DNA of 64,000 nt from Hyphococcus lacteus (GCF_041058985.1 NZ_JBEHZE010000001.1:62001-126000); one strand, 5' to 3'; shown: positions 1-9,440, numbered from the stretch's first letter. Numbers and translations are program-made. The notes: generated from the sequence alone by a model not told the origin.

Positions 1-601
1 AGAAATATGCTCCGCGCATTTGAATTTCCGGGATCGCGATAGCCACTTCATTTTTGGCGACGTGTGCACAGCCGTCATATTAGAGCGCGCAGACGGCCCC
101 GCCCCCGGCGAAGCATGGGAAATCATTGGCACACGGCTTAAAACACAGTTTTCCAGCAATATTCGTAACAATTTCGGTTTTCTGAACCACTGCGAACGCG
201 AAACCGGCGAAGATGCCGATCAACAACGAGACCCGTTTACGGACAAGCTATTCAAGCAAGAAGGCCGTAAGGTATTCAAAGAAGTTGTCCCAATGGTGAG
301 CGCACTGATTAACGAACATCTTGGCGAAACCGGCGTTGCACCCGATCAGATAAAGCGGTTCTGGCTGCATCAAGCGAACCTTTCCATGAATGAATTTATT
401 GCCCGCAAGGTCTTAGGTCGAGACGCCACGCGCGAAGAAGCACCCGTCGTCCTTGATGAATACGCCAATACATCTTCGGCAGGATCAATCATCGCCTTTC
501 ATAAGCATCGCGCTGACTTCTCTACTGGCGAAATCGGGGTGATTTGTGGTTTCGGCGCTGGTTACTCGGCTGGCTCGGTAATTGTGCGCAAGATTGCTTA
601 A
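1..601 (+). CDS. Beta-ketoacyl-ACP synthase III-like protein, C-terminal part (5' end outside window)
   Basis: This is the C-terminal part of a thiolase-fold condensing enzyme of the FabH/KAS III group. The frame is open to the left edge, and the first possible start (a TTG at 20) falls inside the fold, so the gene begins before the window. Two of the three family active-site residues are visible: the His of WLHQAN (about residue 120 of the visible part) and the Asn of YANTSSAG (about 150). The catalytic Cys would lie upstream. The C-terminal ICGFGAGYSAGS glycine-rich loop also fits. FabH proper starts fatty acid synthesis by condensing acetyl-CoA with malonyl-ACP; this divergent type could act on other acyl chains. 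Substrate cannot be told from this fragment. Confidence 0.85.
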   Translation, partial: EICSAHLNFRDRDSHFIFGDVCTAVILERADGPAPGEAWEIIGTRLKTQFSSNIRNNFGFLNHCERETGEDADQQRDPFTDKLFKQEGRKVFKEVVPMVSALINEHLGETGVAPDQIKRFWLHQANLSMNEFIARKVLGRDATREEAPVVLDEYANTSSAGSIIAFHKHRADFSTGEIGVICGFGAGYSAGSVIVRKIA

Positions 602-677
602 CCCGGAGCCTTCACAATTCATGTGAGAGTGCTAAGGCGTGACAGCAATTAAGGCTGACAACGAAAGACCAAGAGCT

Positions 678-1292
678 ATGACCAACCATTTGCATAAAGG
701 TGATCTACCCGAAGGACTCGATCTCGGCCCAGTCGTCGCTGTTGATAGCGAAACGATGGGGCTGATCCCCTACCGTGATCCCTTATGTTTGGTTCAGCTC
801 TCTGCGGGTGATGGTGATACCCATCTGGTCCAGCTAGATCGAAATACCTATGACGCCCCACGGCTAAAGGCGCTGTTGAGCGACACGAATACCCTCAAGA
901 TTTTCCATTTCGCCCGATTTGACGTGGCAGCATTTCAACAATGGTTAGGGGTGGTGACAACGCCCGTATATTGCACCAAAATCGCGTCAAAGCTCTGCCG
1001 TACATATACCGACCGTCATGGACTGAAGGATGTGACGCGCGAACTTGCTGGCGTGGATCTTTCAAAACAACAGCAATCATCTGATTGGGGCGCAGAAACC
1101 CTTTCGGCCGCCCAGATCGAATATGCGGCTTCGGATGTCCTACATCTCCATCTTTTGCGCGAAAAGTTGAACGAAATGCTGGCCAGAGAGGGCAGGACAG
1201 CCCTCGCCCAAGCCTGTTTTGACTTTCTTCCCATACGATCGGCGCTCGATATAGCCGGATGGCCCGAAACTGACATTTTCGCCCATTCTTGA
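678..1292 (+). CDS. rnd: Ribonuclease D-type 3'-5' exonuclease
   Basis: This is a DEDD-family 3'-5' exoribonuclease domain, with VDSETMG (Exo I, D and E), HFARFD (Exo II) and YAASDV (Exo III, the DEDDy tyrosine). At about 204 residues it is only the catalytic domain; E. coli RNase D is longer and carries HRDC domains. This short form is usual in alphaproteobacteria. Known role of the family: trimming 3' ends of tRNA precursors and other small RNAs. I prefer the ATG at 678, because MTNHLHKGDLP matches the usual family start and AAGAG lies just upstream; a GTG at 639 would add 13 residues. It lies upstream of lptC in the common alphaproteobacterial order, with a 169-base gap in which I see nothing definite. 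Confidence 0.9.
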   Translation: MTNHLHKGDLPEGLDLGPVVAVDSETMGLIPYRDPLCLVQLSAGDGDTHLVQLDRNTYDAPRLKALLSDTNTLKIFHFARFDVAAFQQWLGVVTTPVYCTKIASKLCRTYTDRHGLKDVTRELAGVDLSKQQQSSDWGAETLSAAQIEYAASDVLHLHLLREKLNEMLAREGRTALAQACFDFLPIRSALDIAGWPETDIFAHS

Positions 1293-1461
1293 GTGGTGCC
1301 TGAAGGCAACTCGCGAAAAATCCTCAAAAATCGACCTAATTCGATGAAATTTGTGCCTATTGCTTCCCTCTCGCGGACGCGCGACTATATGGAAAGAGAT
1401 ACCGGTATGACATTATCCGGCCCTCTTAACTGTCTGGAAAATTAGGGAAACGACGCCGGGC

Positions 1462-2241
1462 ATGAATAGCACCGCCACTGATCAGAACAAAGTTAGCGCG
1501 TCGGCCGAACCAGCGCCAAAACGCCGTGTTCTGGACACACTACCCATGCAGGCCCGGACCACCGGTGATCAGGCCGCTGCCCGTTCCCGTCTCGTCCGCC
1601 GCCTTAGGGTCATTCTCCCGATAATGGCACTGGTTCTTGTGGCGGCGTTTTTCTTTAATACTCAATCCAACTCCGTCGATGAAGCCTTTCTCAAAGACTT
1701 TGAGGATGTCGCCTCTTTTGCGGTAGACAAGCAAATGCTGAGCCCATCATTCGCAGGCACGGATAGCAGCGGTAAACCATTCGAGATCAGTGCGGATACT
1801 GCCTATCAGCACACAACGCAGAAAGACGTTGTTGAACTTGAACGCCCCAAAGCCGTCCAGGGCAAAGATGCGGAGACAACCATAGTCACCGCCGACAAAG
1901 GCCTCTACCAGACAGATGCGAAAGTTTTGGAGTTGCGCGACAGCGTTACACTCCAACATGACGTTGGGGACGACACCTATATATTCCGCTCGCCAGCCGC
2001 GACAGTTTCAATCGACGACGAAATTGTCTCCAGCGATGCCGGCGTCGGTGGAAGCGGGCCAGATGGTCGAGCACTCAAAGCAGACCGCATGAAAGCCTAT
2101 AACGGCGAAGGCCGGGTAGTATTGGAGGGGAATGTTCACATGCGCATCTATCCCAAAAGCACGACGACACTTAAAAATGATAGTGACAGCGCCAACTCCG
2201 CACCGGCGCTAAAAGATGTAGACATAGAGACGCCGCAATGA
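1462..2241 (+). CDS. lptC: LPS export ABC transporter periplasmic protein LptC
   Basis: Inner-membrane anchored bridge protein of the Lpt machine, which passes lipopolysaccharide from the LptBFG transporter to LptA. A cytoplasmic N-terminus of about 48 residues is followed by one membrane helix (ILPIMALVLVAAFFF), then a beta-rich periplasmic domain of the LptC family with repeated short strands such as ITADTAYQ and VTADKGLY. The gene overlaps lptA by 4 bases (ATGA), a sign of translational coupling. The identification rests on the domain pattern and above all on the rnd-lptC-lptA-lptB-rpoN order; LptC sequences are poorly conserved. Confidence 0.88.
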   Translation: MNSTATDQNKVSASAEPAPKRRVLDTLPMQARTTGDQAAARSRLVRRLRVILPIMALVLVAAFFFNTQSNSVDEAFLKDFEDVASFAVDKQMLSPSFAGTDSSGKPFEISADTAYQHTTQKDVVELERPKAVQGKDAETTIVTADKGLYQTDAKVLELRDSVTLQHDVGDDTYIFRSPAATVSIDDEIVSSDAGVGGSGPDGRALKADRMKAYNGEGRVVLEGNVHMRIYPKSTTTLKNDSDSANSAPALKDVDIETPQ

Positions 2242-2726
2242 CCCTAAAACAATGGATTAGCCCCGCCCTTTTATTCGTCTTTTTTATGACGACGAGTGCT
2301 CAGGCTCAGTTGATTTCCAACGACAGCAAAGAGCCTGTGGATATCACGGGCGATACGGCTGAATTTCAAGACAATGTAGCGGTCTGGACTGGCAATGTCC
2401 GGGTTGTTCAAGGCGAAGCAATTTTAACTACAAAACGGCTTGAAGCACAGCTTTCAGAGGACGGACAGTTCGAGACAATCACGGCAATCGGACTTGTGCG
2501 GTATTCTAACGGAAAAGAAGCGATTACCGGTGAACGTGCGGTCTTTAATGACGTTGCGCGCACGATAACGATTACGGAAAATGTGATTGTCACCCAGGGC
2601 AAGCAAGTTATGTCGGCAGGAAAAATCACGTATTGGGTCGACACTGGTAAGATTTTGTTTACCCCAGAGGCCGGAAAGCGCATTCGCGGGCTTTTCTTCA
2701 CAGGCGAGCAAGACGAACAGATCTAA
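2238..2726 (+). CDS. lptA: LPS export periplasmic protein LptA
   Basis: Periplasmic OstA-like protein that oligomerises into the beta-jellyroll bridge carrying LPS to the outer-membrane LptD/E complex. It has a clear signal peptide (ALLFVFFMTTSAQA, cleavage near residue 23) and the characteristic opening of the fold: PVDITGDTAEFQDN, then AVWTGNVRVVQGEAIL. Length (162 residues) is normal for alphaproteobacterial LptA. It overlaps lptC by 4 bases and is followed after 47 bases by lptB. Confidence 0.92.
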   Translation: MTLKQWISPALLFVFFMTTSAQAQLISNDSKEPVDITGDTAEFQDNVAVWTGNVRVVQGEAILTTKRLEAQLSEDGQFETITAIGLVRYSNGKEAITGERAVFNDVARTITITENVIVTQGKQVMSAGKITYWVDTGKILFTPEAGKRIRGLFFTGEQDEQI

Positions 2727-2773
2727 TTGATAAATTTTTAACTTTCACCGAACGTTAAAGAGAGACGCGCTTA

Positions 2774-3580
2774 ATGAGCGAGAATATGCAAACAACCGCA
2801 GAAACACAGCCAGTGGCCAAGGAGTCGACGCAACTCAAACCTAAGATCATTGAGGGCGGCGGATCTTTATCGGCCGAAAATCTGGGCAAATCGTTCAAAC
2901 GCCGCCCCGTTGTGCGCGGTGTGTCCATGAGCGTGAAGCGCGGCGAAGTTGTTGGCCTGCTTGGTCCAAATGGTGCTGGTAAAACAACCTGCTTTTACAT
3001 GATTACCGGACTTATCCCCGCTGACCGTGGCCGTATCTCTATCGACGGAAATGACGTTACCAGCTTGCCGATGTATCAGCGCGCCCGCCTTGGCGTTGGA
3101 TACCTACCGCAGGAAGCGTCGATTTTCCGTGGCCTTACAGTCGAACAGAACCTGCGCGCTGTGGTCGAATTGGTCGAGCGAAACAAAGACAAACAACAAG
3201 CGATCATTGATGATCTGTTGAACGAATTTCACATCACCCACCTACGCGGCGCACCTGCGATTGCGCTTTCTGGTGGTGAGCGTCGCCGGGTGGAAATCGC
3301 CCGTGCACTTGCGACTGCACCGTCCTTTATGCTCCTCGACGAGCCTTTCGCCGGAATCGACCCACTCGCGATCGGTGAAATCCGTGAATTGGTTAAGCAT
3401 CTTAAGGAACGTGGCCTTGGAGTGCTCATTACAGACCATAATGTACGAGAAACACTCGATATTATTGATCGTGCATACATTATTCACGAAGGCGAGGTAT
3501 TACTCGAAGGTGCGCCGGGCGATATCGTCGGCGATAAGGATGTTCGCCGGGTTTATCTGGGTGATCGTTTTCAGATGTAG
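2774..3580 (+). CDS. lptB: LPS export ABC transporter ATP-binding protein LptB
   Basis: Cytoplasmic ATPase that powers LPS extraction by LptFG. All ABC motifs are present: Walker A GPNGAGKTT near residue 75, signature LSGGERRRVEIARAL, Walker B FMLLDEP followed by the D-loop FAGIDP, and the H-loop in ITDHNVRETL. The chain is about 25 residues longer at the N-terminus than the E. coli protein (a polar tail before LSAENLGKSF), common in this group. LptF and LptG are not in the window. The gene is followed after 22 bases by rpoN, a linkage also seen in E. coli. Confidence 0.96.
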   Translation: MSENMQTTAETQPVAKESTQLKPKIIEGGGSLSAENLGKSFKRRPVVRGVSMSVKRGEVVGLLGPNGAGKTTCFYMITGLIPADRGRISIDGNDVTSLPMYQRARLGVGYLPQEASIFRGLTVEQNLRAVVELVERNKDKQQAIIDDLLNEFHITHLRGAPAIALSGGERRRVEIARALATAPSFMLLDEPFAGIDPLAIGEIRELVKHLKERGLGVLITDHNVRETLDIIDRAYIIHEGEVLLEGAPGDIVGDKDVRRVYLGDRFQM

Positions 3581-3602
3581 GACGAAAGGTTAAGGGGGCA
3601 TC

Positions 3603-5114
3603 GTGGCGTTAGGCCCAAGGTTAGAGTTCAGACAGTCACAGCAACTGGTAATGACGCCGCAATTGCAGCAGGCGATCAAACTCTTGCAGCTATCGAACCT
3701 TGAACTTACCGAGTATGTCGAAGAACAGCTCGAACAGAACCCTTTTCTCGAACGCGATGAATCTCCGGCCGACGGCCCTGCCGAACGACGTGGGGAGCGC
3801 GAACAGTCGGCTGAGAAACCAACAGAGACAGCAGGCGTAGACCAAACCAATTCGAAAGAAGCCCGCGAATCCCTTGATGTCGAATATGATGACGTTGATC
3901 CGGGCGCGTCAGGCAGTGATGCTGCCTATAGTGATTATCAGCCTAACGATTGGGCCTCCTCCTCTGGTGGTGGCGGAAGCTTTGAAGGTGACGACCGCGA
4001 GTTTGGCTCAAACCTAAAAAAAGAAATTTCACTCGCCGAACATCTAACCGAACAGCTCCATGTCGCTACCCGTGACCCGATGGAACTTTTGATTGGTGCC
4101 TATCTTATCGATAATATCGACGAAGCTGGTTATCTGCGCGAAGACTTTGATATCGCTGCAGACCGCCTCGGTGCAGAATTAAAGGACGTAGAGAAAACGC
4201 ACCGGATGATCACATCATTTGACCCATCTGGCGTAGGCGCGCGTGATCTAAAGGAATGTCTCAAACTCCAGCTTATTGACGCTAACCGTTATGATCCCTC
4301 GATGCAGGCTTTTGTTGAGAATATTGAATTGCTCGCGCGCAATGATCTAAAAGGTTTGATTAATGCGACGCAAGCGGACGAAGAAGACGTCCGGGATATG
4401 ATCGCAGAAATTCGCGCGCTAACACCCAAGCCAGGCTATGCCTATGGCGGCGGCGTGGTGCAAACAGTTGCCCCAGACGTTTTCGTTACAAAGTCTCAGG
4501 ATGGTGGTTGGAAAGTTGAGCTTAATAGCGAAACTTTACCGCGCGTTTTGGTCAATCAGCGTTATTACACTGACGTCAAAACGGTGAACGGCACAGGCGA
4601 AGAAGATAAGACTTATATTGCCGAACAATTTGCCAGCGCTAATTGGCTTGCGAAAAGTCTTCACCAAAGAGCCCAAACCATACTCAAAGTGTCGAGTGAA
4701 ATTGTACGTCAGCAAGATGCGTTTCTCGCCTATGGGGTTAAACATTTGCGGCCGCTCAATCTAAAGATTGTTGCAGATGCAATTGAGATGCACGAATCAA
4801 CAATTTCGCGCGTCACTTCAAATAAATATATCGCCACCCCGCGCGGATTATTTGAACTGAAATACTTCTTTACAGCGTCCATTGCTTCGTCAAGCGGAGG
4901 TGAAGCACATTCAGCAGAAGCCGTCCGCCATCGGATTCGAGAGATGATTGAAGCCGAAACCAAAGATACAGTGCTCTCCGATGACAAAATTGTGGAAATC
5001 TTGTCAGCCGAAGGCATAGAAATCGCCCGTAGAACAGTAGCCAAGTATCGGGAAACGTTACATATTCCATCGTCGGTTCAGCGCCGTCGGGCAATGCTAC
5101 AAACGGCAATATAA
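3603..5114 (+). CDS. rpoN: RNA polymerase sigma-54 factor
   Basis: Alternative sigma factor that recognises -24/-12 promoters and needs an AAA+ activator. Region I is present at the N-terminus (LEFRQSQQLVMTPQLQQAI, Gln/Leu rich, binds activators), followed by an acidic variable region II (about residues 50-140), the core-binding domain, and the C-terminal DNA-binding domain with the RpoN box ARRTVAKYRE near residue 480. The start is GTG at 3603. Length 503 is normal. Downstream hpf and ptsN complete the conserved cluster that links nitrogen-related phosphotransfer signalling with sigma-54. Confidence 0.97.
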   Translation: MALGPRLEFRQSQQLVMTPQLQQAIKLLQLSNLELTEYVEEQLEQNPFLERDESPADGPAERRGEREQSAEKPTETAGVDQTNSKEARESLDVEYDDVDPGASGSDAAYSDYQPNDWASSSGGGGSFEGDDREFGSNLKKEISLAEHLTEQLHVATRDPMELLIGAYLIDNIDEAGYLREDFDIAADRLGAELKDVEKTHRMITSFDPSGVGARDLKECLKLQLIDANRYDPSMQAFVENIELLARNDLKGLINATQADEEDVRDMIAEIRALTPKPGYAYGGGVVQTVAPDVFVTKSQDGGWKVELNSETLPRVLVNQRYYTDVKTVNGTGEEDKTYIAEQFASANWLAKSLHQRAQTILKVSSEIVRQQDAFLAYGVKHLRPLNLKIVADAIEMHESTISRVTSNKYIATPRGLFELKYFFTASIASSSGGEAHSAEAVRHRIREMIEAETKDTVLSDDKIVEILSAEGIEIARRTVAKYRETLHIPSSVQRRRAMLQTAI

Positions 5115-5193
5115 CCCTTTAAACGGGGCCACCGACCACAATATGATGACTATGGAGCGGTCGTTTTAACGACTGCCATTTTCAGGAGGTCCA

Positions 5194-5772
5194 ATGGACA
5201 TTCAGGTCACCGGCAAGAACATGGATCTGGGCGACGCCCTTCAGACCCATGTTTCAGACAAACTCGCCGATAGCGTACGTAAATACTTTGATCGCGGCGC
5301 AGAAGCGTCCGTAACATTCACGAAAGAGCGACATCTCGTGGAGTGCGATTTGACGGCCCACCTCGCGTCTGGGGTATTCTTGGCCGCTCATGGCGAAGGC
5401 GGCGACGCCTATGGCGCATTCGACGCGAGTGTAGAAAAGCTCGAAAAGCGTATCCGGCGGTATAAGCGCCGACTTAAAAACCACCATGCCAACGGCAAAG
5501 AGCCATTACCGGCCGAAAACGCGTCATATTTCCTCCTACAGCCCCTTGGCGAGGAAACGGACGACGATTCCGTTGACGATGACCACAACCCTGTCGTGGT
5601 CGCTGAGAGCCAGACTCCGCTGCGAGAAATGACTGTGGGCGCAGCTGTGATGCAGCTCGACATCGCAGAACAACCAGCAGTTGTCTTTAAAAATGCTGCT
5701 CACGGCCGAATCAACGTCGTATACCGGCGCCGAGACGGTAACATCGGATGGGTTGATCCCACCGCCTCATAG
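5194..5772 (+). CDS. hpf: Ribosome hibernation-promoting factor, long form
   Basis: Binds the 30S decoding region and dimerises 70S ribosomes into inactive 100S particles in starved cells. The N-terminal HPF/YfiA domain (MDIQVTGKNMDLGDAL to about residue 105) is followed by an acidic linker and the C-terminal dimerisation domain, visible at about residues 130-192. The second domain defines the long form, so no separate RMF is expected. A strong ribosome binding site (AGGAGG) precedes the ATG. It lies 79 bases downstream of rpoN. Confidence 0.95.
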   Translation: MDIQVTGKNMDLGDALQTHVSDKLADSVRKYFDRGAEASVTFTKERHLVECDLTAHLASGVFLAAHGEGGDAYGAFDASVEKLEKRIRRYKRRLKNHHANGKEPLPAENASYFLLQPLGEETDDDSVDDDHNPVVVAESQTPLREMTVGAAVMQLDIAEQPAVVFKNAAHGRINVVYRRRDGNIGWVDPTAS

Positions 5773-5911
5773 GTCTATTGGCGTGCGGCCCGACATCGGA
5801 TCTCAGAATTATGGGATTTTTGCCGGGCCCACGACAAGGTTAAGGACAAACCTGAGCCAAGTGGTACAACAAATGCTATACGCGTTAGTGAAATGAGTAA
5901 GTGTGAGTGTC

Positions 5912-6376
5912 ATGGGACTTGAAGATCTGCTCAGCCCAGAGGGCGTCGTCCACAATCTCCGAGCTAAGTGTAAACGTGATGCCCTACAGGCGCTCGCGGA
6001 TCAGGCCAGTGTCATCATTAACCGTCCTGCGTCTGACATTATGGCAACGTTGTTGGAACGCGAGCAATTAGGTTCTACCGGCGTTGGCGATGGCGTCGCG
6101 ATTCCCCACGGGAAAATGGATGATCTCAAAAAGATTGTTGGCGTACTGGCCCGCGTAGAGACACCTGTCACATTCGATTCCGTTGATGATCAACCGGTCG
6201 ATTTGGTGTTCATGCTTTTGGCTCCAGCGAACGCGACAGCTGCGCACCTAAAAGCACTTGCCAAGGTTTCCCGCCTATTGCGCGATCCAGAAGCACGCGA
6301 TGCACTACGCGGTGCTGAGTCGGCCGAAGCCTTGTTTGCCATTGCCACATCTGACCGCAAACATCACGCAGCCTGA
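5912..6376 (+). CDS. ptsN: PTS IIA-like nitrogen-regulatory protein PtsN
   Basis: EIIA-Ntr, the terminal phosphoacceptor of the nitrogen phosphotransferase chain (PtsP-PtsO-PtsN), which controls regulators such as potassium transporters or stringent-response enzymes rather than sugar uptake. The phospho-accepting His lies in VAIPHGKMD (about residue 67). The family start MGLEDLLSPEGVV favours the ATG at 5912; an in-frame GTG at 5903 is possible. Length (154) is typical. The 139-base leader after hpf holds no recognisable terminator. Confidence 0.93.
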   Translation: MGLEDLLSPEGVVHNLRAKCKRDALQALADQASVIINRPASDIMATLLEREQLGSTGVGDGVAIPHGKMDDLKKIVGVLARVETPVTFDSVDDQPVDLVFMLLAPANATAAHLKALAKVSRLLRDPEARDALRGAESAEALFAIATSDRKHHAA

Positions 6377-6415
6377 TTAATTTCTGATTTTTTGAATTGC
6401 TATTGTACGCAGCGT

Positions 6416-6712
6416 TTAATGAACGCTGACCGGATTCATTTCGTATTGTCGTGCGGCTGCAAAAGCGAGCTCGCGACTCCCCACAAGGGCGATCCGTTCG
6501 CCGCTCGATGAATGAACAGAGTAAAGCGTCTCGTCGTCTTCAACCTCAATAGCCAACTCGCCTTCTTCGTCTATCAATTCATCAAGAACATCCCGAGCTA
6601 TTACAGTGCGAATATAGACAAGCTTGCGCCCGCCAAGTTCCGCAAAGTCGCGTGCGGACAAAGGAATGCTTTGCCCTTCTGTCGCCATCGCTCCGTTCTT
6701 CATAATCGCCAT
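6416..6712 (-). CDS. DUF1150 family protein
   Basis: A small acidic cytoplasmic protein of an alphaproteobacterial family known only as DUF1150. Recognised by the ordered segment ALGG-like (ELGGRKLVYIRTV), a central acidic stretch, then LYSVHSSSGERIALVGSRELAFAAA and the typical ending NPVSVH. Function is unknown; family members often sit near small heat-shock protein genes, but none is seen here. It converges on ptsN with 39 bases between. The 299 bases upstream (6713-7011) are AT-rich and show no convincing gene; its promoter presumably lies there. Confidence 0.8.
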   Translation of the reverse strand: MAIMKNGAMATEGQSIPLSARDFAELGGRKLVYIRTVIARDVLDELIDEEGELAIEVEDDETLYSVHSSSGERIALVGSRELAFAAARQYEMNPVSVH

Positions 6713-7011
6713 CGTTTCTCACTTCCTTCGTCAGCAGCGATATTGTTTTCGTCCTTGATCTGCCGAGTTGTGATCCACACCATCTTGCCGGAAAACTGGC
6801 TAGCAAAATGTGAACGCAAACCACATAACTCGAAGATATTTTTCAACACCTTAAACACCAAGAATTGGTTTCCGTTCGATTAAGGTATTTTCTTCTGCTG
6901 ACCGAATTACATGTGTGGCTATATTATATCGTTTCAATAGCAGTATTTTCCACACTCGCGATTGTGAATTTTCAGCGACAGGTGGGCAAACTATTGAATT
7001 TTCGAAGTAAT

Positions 7012-8019
7012 TTAAAGAATCGGTTCGTTATTCAAGATCGCTGAAAACACCGTTACATCGACATTTCCACCCGAAAGGACAATCGCGGTGGTTTTCCCCC
7101 GCCCGTCAAATTTACCCGACAATATGGCTGCTAGTGCTGCCGCGCCGCCAGGCTCAACAACCAGCTTGAGATGTTGATAGGCGAAAATCATCGCTTCACG
7201 GATGTCTTTTTCCGACACGGTGACACCGCCACGGACCAGCCGTTCCATAATTGGCAGGGTCAACTTCCCAGGTTGTGGCGTCGCAATAGCATCGCAAATG
7301 GTCCGCTTAGTGACATCTGCAATGTGGGGCTTACCATCGCGAATGGTCGCCCATGCTTCATCATAGAACTCAGGCTCCGAAATCCAGACTTCGGTCTCCG
7401 GTGAAACAGCCTCAAGTGCGAGCGCACTCCCTGCTGTCAGGCCACCGCCACCGCAACAGATGATGAAACTATCAAGATCAATGTCTTTTTTCAGCGCGTC
7501 TTGAAATGTCTCAAGGGCCATTGTGCCCTGCCCTTCGATCGTGTGGGGATGATCAAAAGGTGGCGCGACTGCCAATCCGTATTTTTCGACAATTGGCCTC
7601 GCGACTTCTTCGCGGTCTTCAGAGTAACGATCATATGTAACAATGTTTGCACCAAGTGCCCGAACATTGTCTGCTTTCATTTTGGGCGCATCCGCCGGCA
7701 TCACGATTGTAGCGTGGGTGCCAAGTAGCTTCGCGGCAAAAGATATTCCTTGCGCATGATTTCCTGATGACCAAGCCAAGACACCTCGGCTGCGTTCATC
7801 ATCAGATAGCTGCGAGATCAAATTATAGGCACCACGAAATTTGAATGACCCGTAATGCTGAAGCACTTCTGCTTTGACAATCACGCGCCCGCCAACCGCT
7901 GCGTTCAACGCTTCATTTTCGATAATGGGCGTGCGAACCGCTTTTCCGTTAAGGCGCTCTGCTGCGCGCATAACCCCGTCAGCGGTAATCAATTTGAAAT
8001 CGTCTGTTTTCGTCAGCAT
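7012..8019 (-). CDS. Threonine/serine dehydratase (PLP-dependent, fold type II)
   Basis: Catalyses deamination of L-threonine to 2-oxobutanoate or L-serine to pyruvate. The PLP Schiff-base lysine is K60 in GSFKFRGAYN. SSGNHAQGIS binds the substrate carboxylate, and CGGGGLTAGSALA is the PLP phosphate loop. At 335 residues it has only the catalytic domain and no ACT-like regulatory domain, so it resembles the catabolic TdcB type or serine racemase rather than biosynthetic IlvA. A serine racemase or threo-hydroxyaspartate dehydratase role cannot be excluded. Transcribed away from the DUF1150 gene's promoter region and downstream of uppP (82 bases). Confidence 0.85.
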   Translation of the reverse strand: MLTKTDDFKLITADGVMRAAERLNGKAVRTPIIENEALNAAVGGRVIVKAEVLQHYGSFKFRGAYNLISQLSDDERSRGVLAWSSGNHAQGISFAAKLLGTHATIVMPADAPKMKADNVRALGANIVTYDRYSEDREEVARPIVEKYGLAVAPPFDHPHTIEGQGTMALETFQDALKKDIDLDSFIICCGGGGLTAGSALALEAVSPETEVWISEPEFYDEAWATIRDGKPHIADVTKRTICDAIATPQPGKLTLPIMERLVRGGVTVSEKDIREAMIFAYQHLKLVVEPGGAAALAAILSGKFDGRGKTTAIVLSGGNVDVTVFSAILNNEPIL

Positions 8020-8101
8020 CGCTCAACCTTAATCCACAAAGCATTTGTGACCAGAGATACTGCTCACGCCAAGACCTTTTTGTGGCAAAGCCAAGAAAAA
8101 T

Positions 8102-8917
8102 TTAGGCGTTCATCAACTGACCAGCAAAAACCAGCAACAAAACTCCGAAAATCACACGGTAAATCACGAAGGGCGTGAAGCTCATGCGCTGGGTCAACCG
8201 CATCAAGAAAGCGATAGAAGCGAACGCGCAAACAAACGAAAGAACTGCAACAATAAGCGCACTAACCACATCAGCGCCCGCGCCCTCCTGAAGGATTTTA
8301 ATGCCCGCGAAAAAACCAAGTGCGAGAATTGTCGGTATGGCAAGCAGCATCGAGAACCGCGCCGCTTCGGGCCGTGACAGGCCAAGATAACGGCCCATGG
8401 TCATCGTTATCCCTGACCGTGAAACACCGGGAATAAGCGCTACCATTTGCGCAACCCCGATAGAGATCGCATCGCGCCACGTGATCTGATCAAGCCCCTC
8501 ACGCGAACCTTTTGATCGATCCCCATGCCACAACAGAAGGCCAAAAATGATGCTGGTAAACCCAATAACGACCGGTGAACGAAGCATGTCAGAGATACCA
8601 AAAGCCACAAAAACACCCGCCAACATCAATGTCGGAATGGTGGCGGCAGCGATAAAGAGAAAGAGCTTTCGATCATCACTCGGATGAAACCGCAGCGTAT
8701 CAACACCACCGCGAAAAAGCTTGGCCGTCTCCGCTCGAAAATAAAGCAGCACTGCCACCAGCGACCCAACATGGGCCGCGATATCAATCAGTGCCCCCTG
8801 ATCTTGCCAACCATTTACAGCGAGCGGTGCGAGAATTAAATGCGCGGAAGAGGAAATCGGAAGGAACTCCGTGATCCCCTGAATGATGGCGAGAACGACA
8901 AGTTGGATTAATGTCAT
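8102..8917 (-). CDS. uppP: Undecaprenyl-diphosphatase UppP/BacA
   Basis: Integral membrane phosphatase that recycles undecaprenyl pyrophosphate to the lipid carrier used for peptidoglycan and other glycans; overexpression gives bacitracin resistance. Two diagnostic motifs are present: GITEFLPISSSAHLIL at residues 14-29 and PGVSRSGITMTMGRYLGLSR near residue 165. About eight hydrophobic segments, length 271, normal for the family. Confidence 0.96.
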   Translation of the reverse strand: MTLIQLVVLAIIQGITEFLPISSSAHLILAPLAVNGWQDQGALIDIAAHVGSLVAVLLYFRAETAKLFRGGVDTLRFHPSDDRKLFLFIAAATIPTLMLAGVFVAFGISDMLRSPVVIGFTSIIFGLLLWHGDRSKGSREGLDQITWRDAISIGVAQMVALIPGVSRSGITMTMGRYLGLSRPEAARFSMLLAIPTILALGFFAGIKILQEGAGADVVSALIVAVLSFVCAFASIAFLMRLTQRMSFTPFVIYRVIFGVLLLVFAGQLMNA

Positions 8918-9026
8918 ATGCCGCTCTTAAACGGATTTGCGAAATAAGTAAGTTGATAAATGCATCAACGGAGGTGGCGATTATATAGCAGTCTCTAAAA
9001 TCAGGGAAAAAACTTTTCCCGGCCTG

Positions 9027-9440
9027 TTATCCATTGGCCGAAAGAAGCTCCGGATTTTCATTCGCATCAATCAAACCTATTTCCGCAAGCTTGCTTGCGA
9101 TCGCGAATTTATCAAATGGCTTTAGAATGTGATGGTTCGCACCAGCCGCTTTCGCGAGGGTAAATTGCTGTTGGTCATTTTCGGTCGCGCACAAGATAAT
9201 TTCTGGTTTTGGTTCAGCCTCGAGCACCGCAGCGCCACGCAGAAAATCTAGCGCACCCATGGACGGTAAATCCCAATCGAGGAAAACCGCTTCGGGATTA
9301 GCGTCACGGCAAAACTCCATAGCTTCAGCAGCATTGGAAACGCCTTTTGTCTCTAGGCCAAGATCTTCAATGATCCGAATGGCAATTTCGCGAATGACAT
9401 CAGAGTCATCAATAACGAGGCAGGTTTTTTTGGCGCTCAT
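9027..9440 (-). CDS. CheY-like single-domain response regulator (next to ChpT)
   Basis: A stand-alone receiver domain of 137 residues. The acidic pair is D11/D12 (VIDDSD), the phosphoacceptor is D55 (VFLDWDLPS), the switch Thr is in CATEND, and the conserved Lys is in ILKPFD. No output domain. It lies 100 bases downstream of chpT on the same strand, so it could be a phosphorylation partner of ChpT; in Caulobacter ChpT passes phosphate to CtrA and to the single-domain protein CpdR. It is not obviously CpdR. A low-GC inverted repeat (GGGAAAA / TTTTCCC, 9004-9020) follows the stop codon and may help end the transcript. Confidence 0.88.
   Translation of the reverse strand: MSAKKTCLVIDDSDVIREIAIRIIEDLGLETKGVSNAAEAMEFCRDANPEAVFLDWDLPSMGALDFLRGAAVLEAEPKPEIILCATENDQQQFTLAKAAGANHHILKPFDKFAIASKLAEIGLIDANENPELLSANG

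Noticed and set aside
20..601. Complete small gene starting at the TTG at 20
   Set aside because: The frame is open to the left edge and the sequence starts inside a KAS III fold, so it is the end of a longer gene.
6410..6428. Perfect 7-base stem CAGCGTT/AACGCTG at the end of the DUF1150 gene
   Set aside because: It lies across the stop codon and last codons, and has no T-run on either side, so a terminator is not supported.
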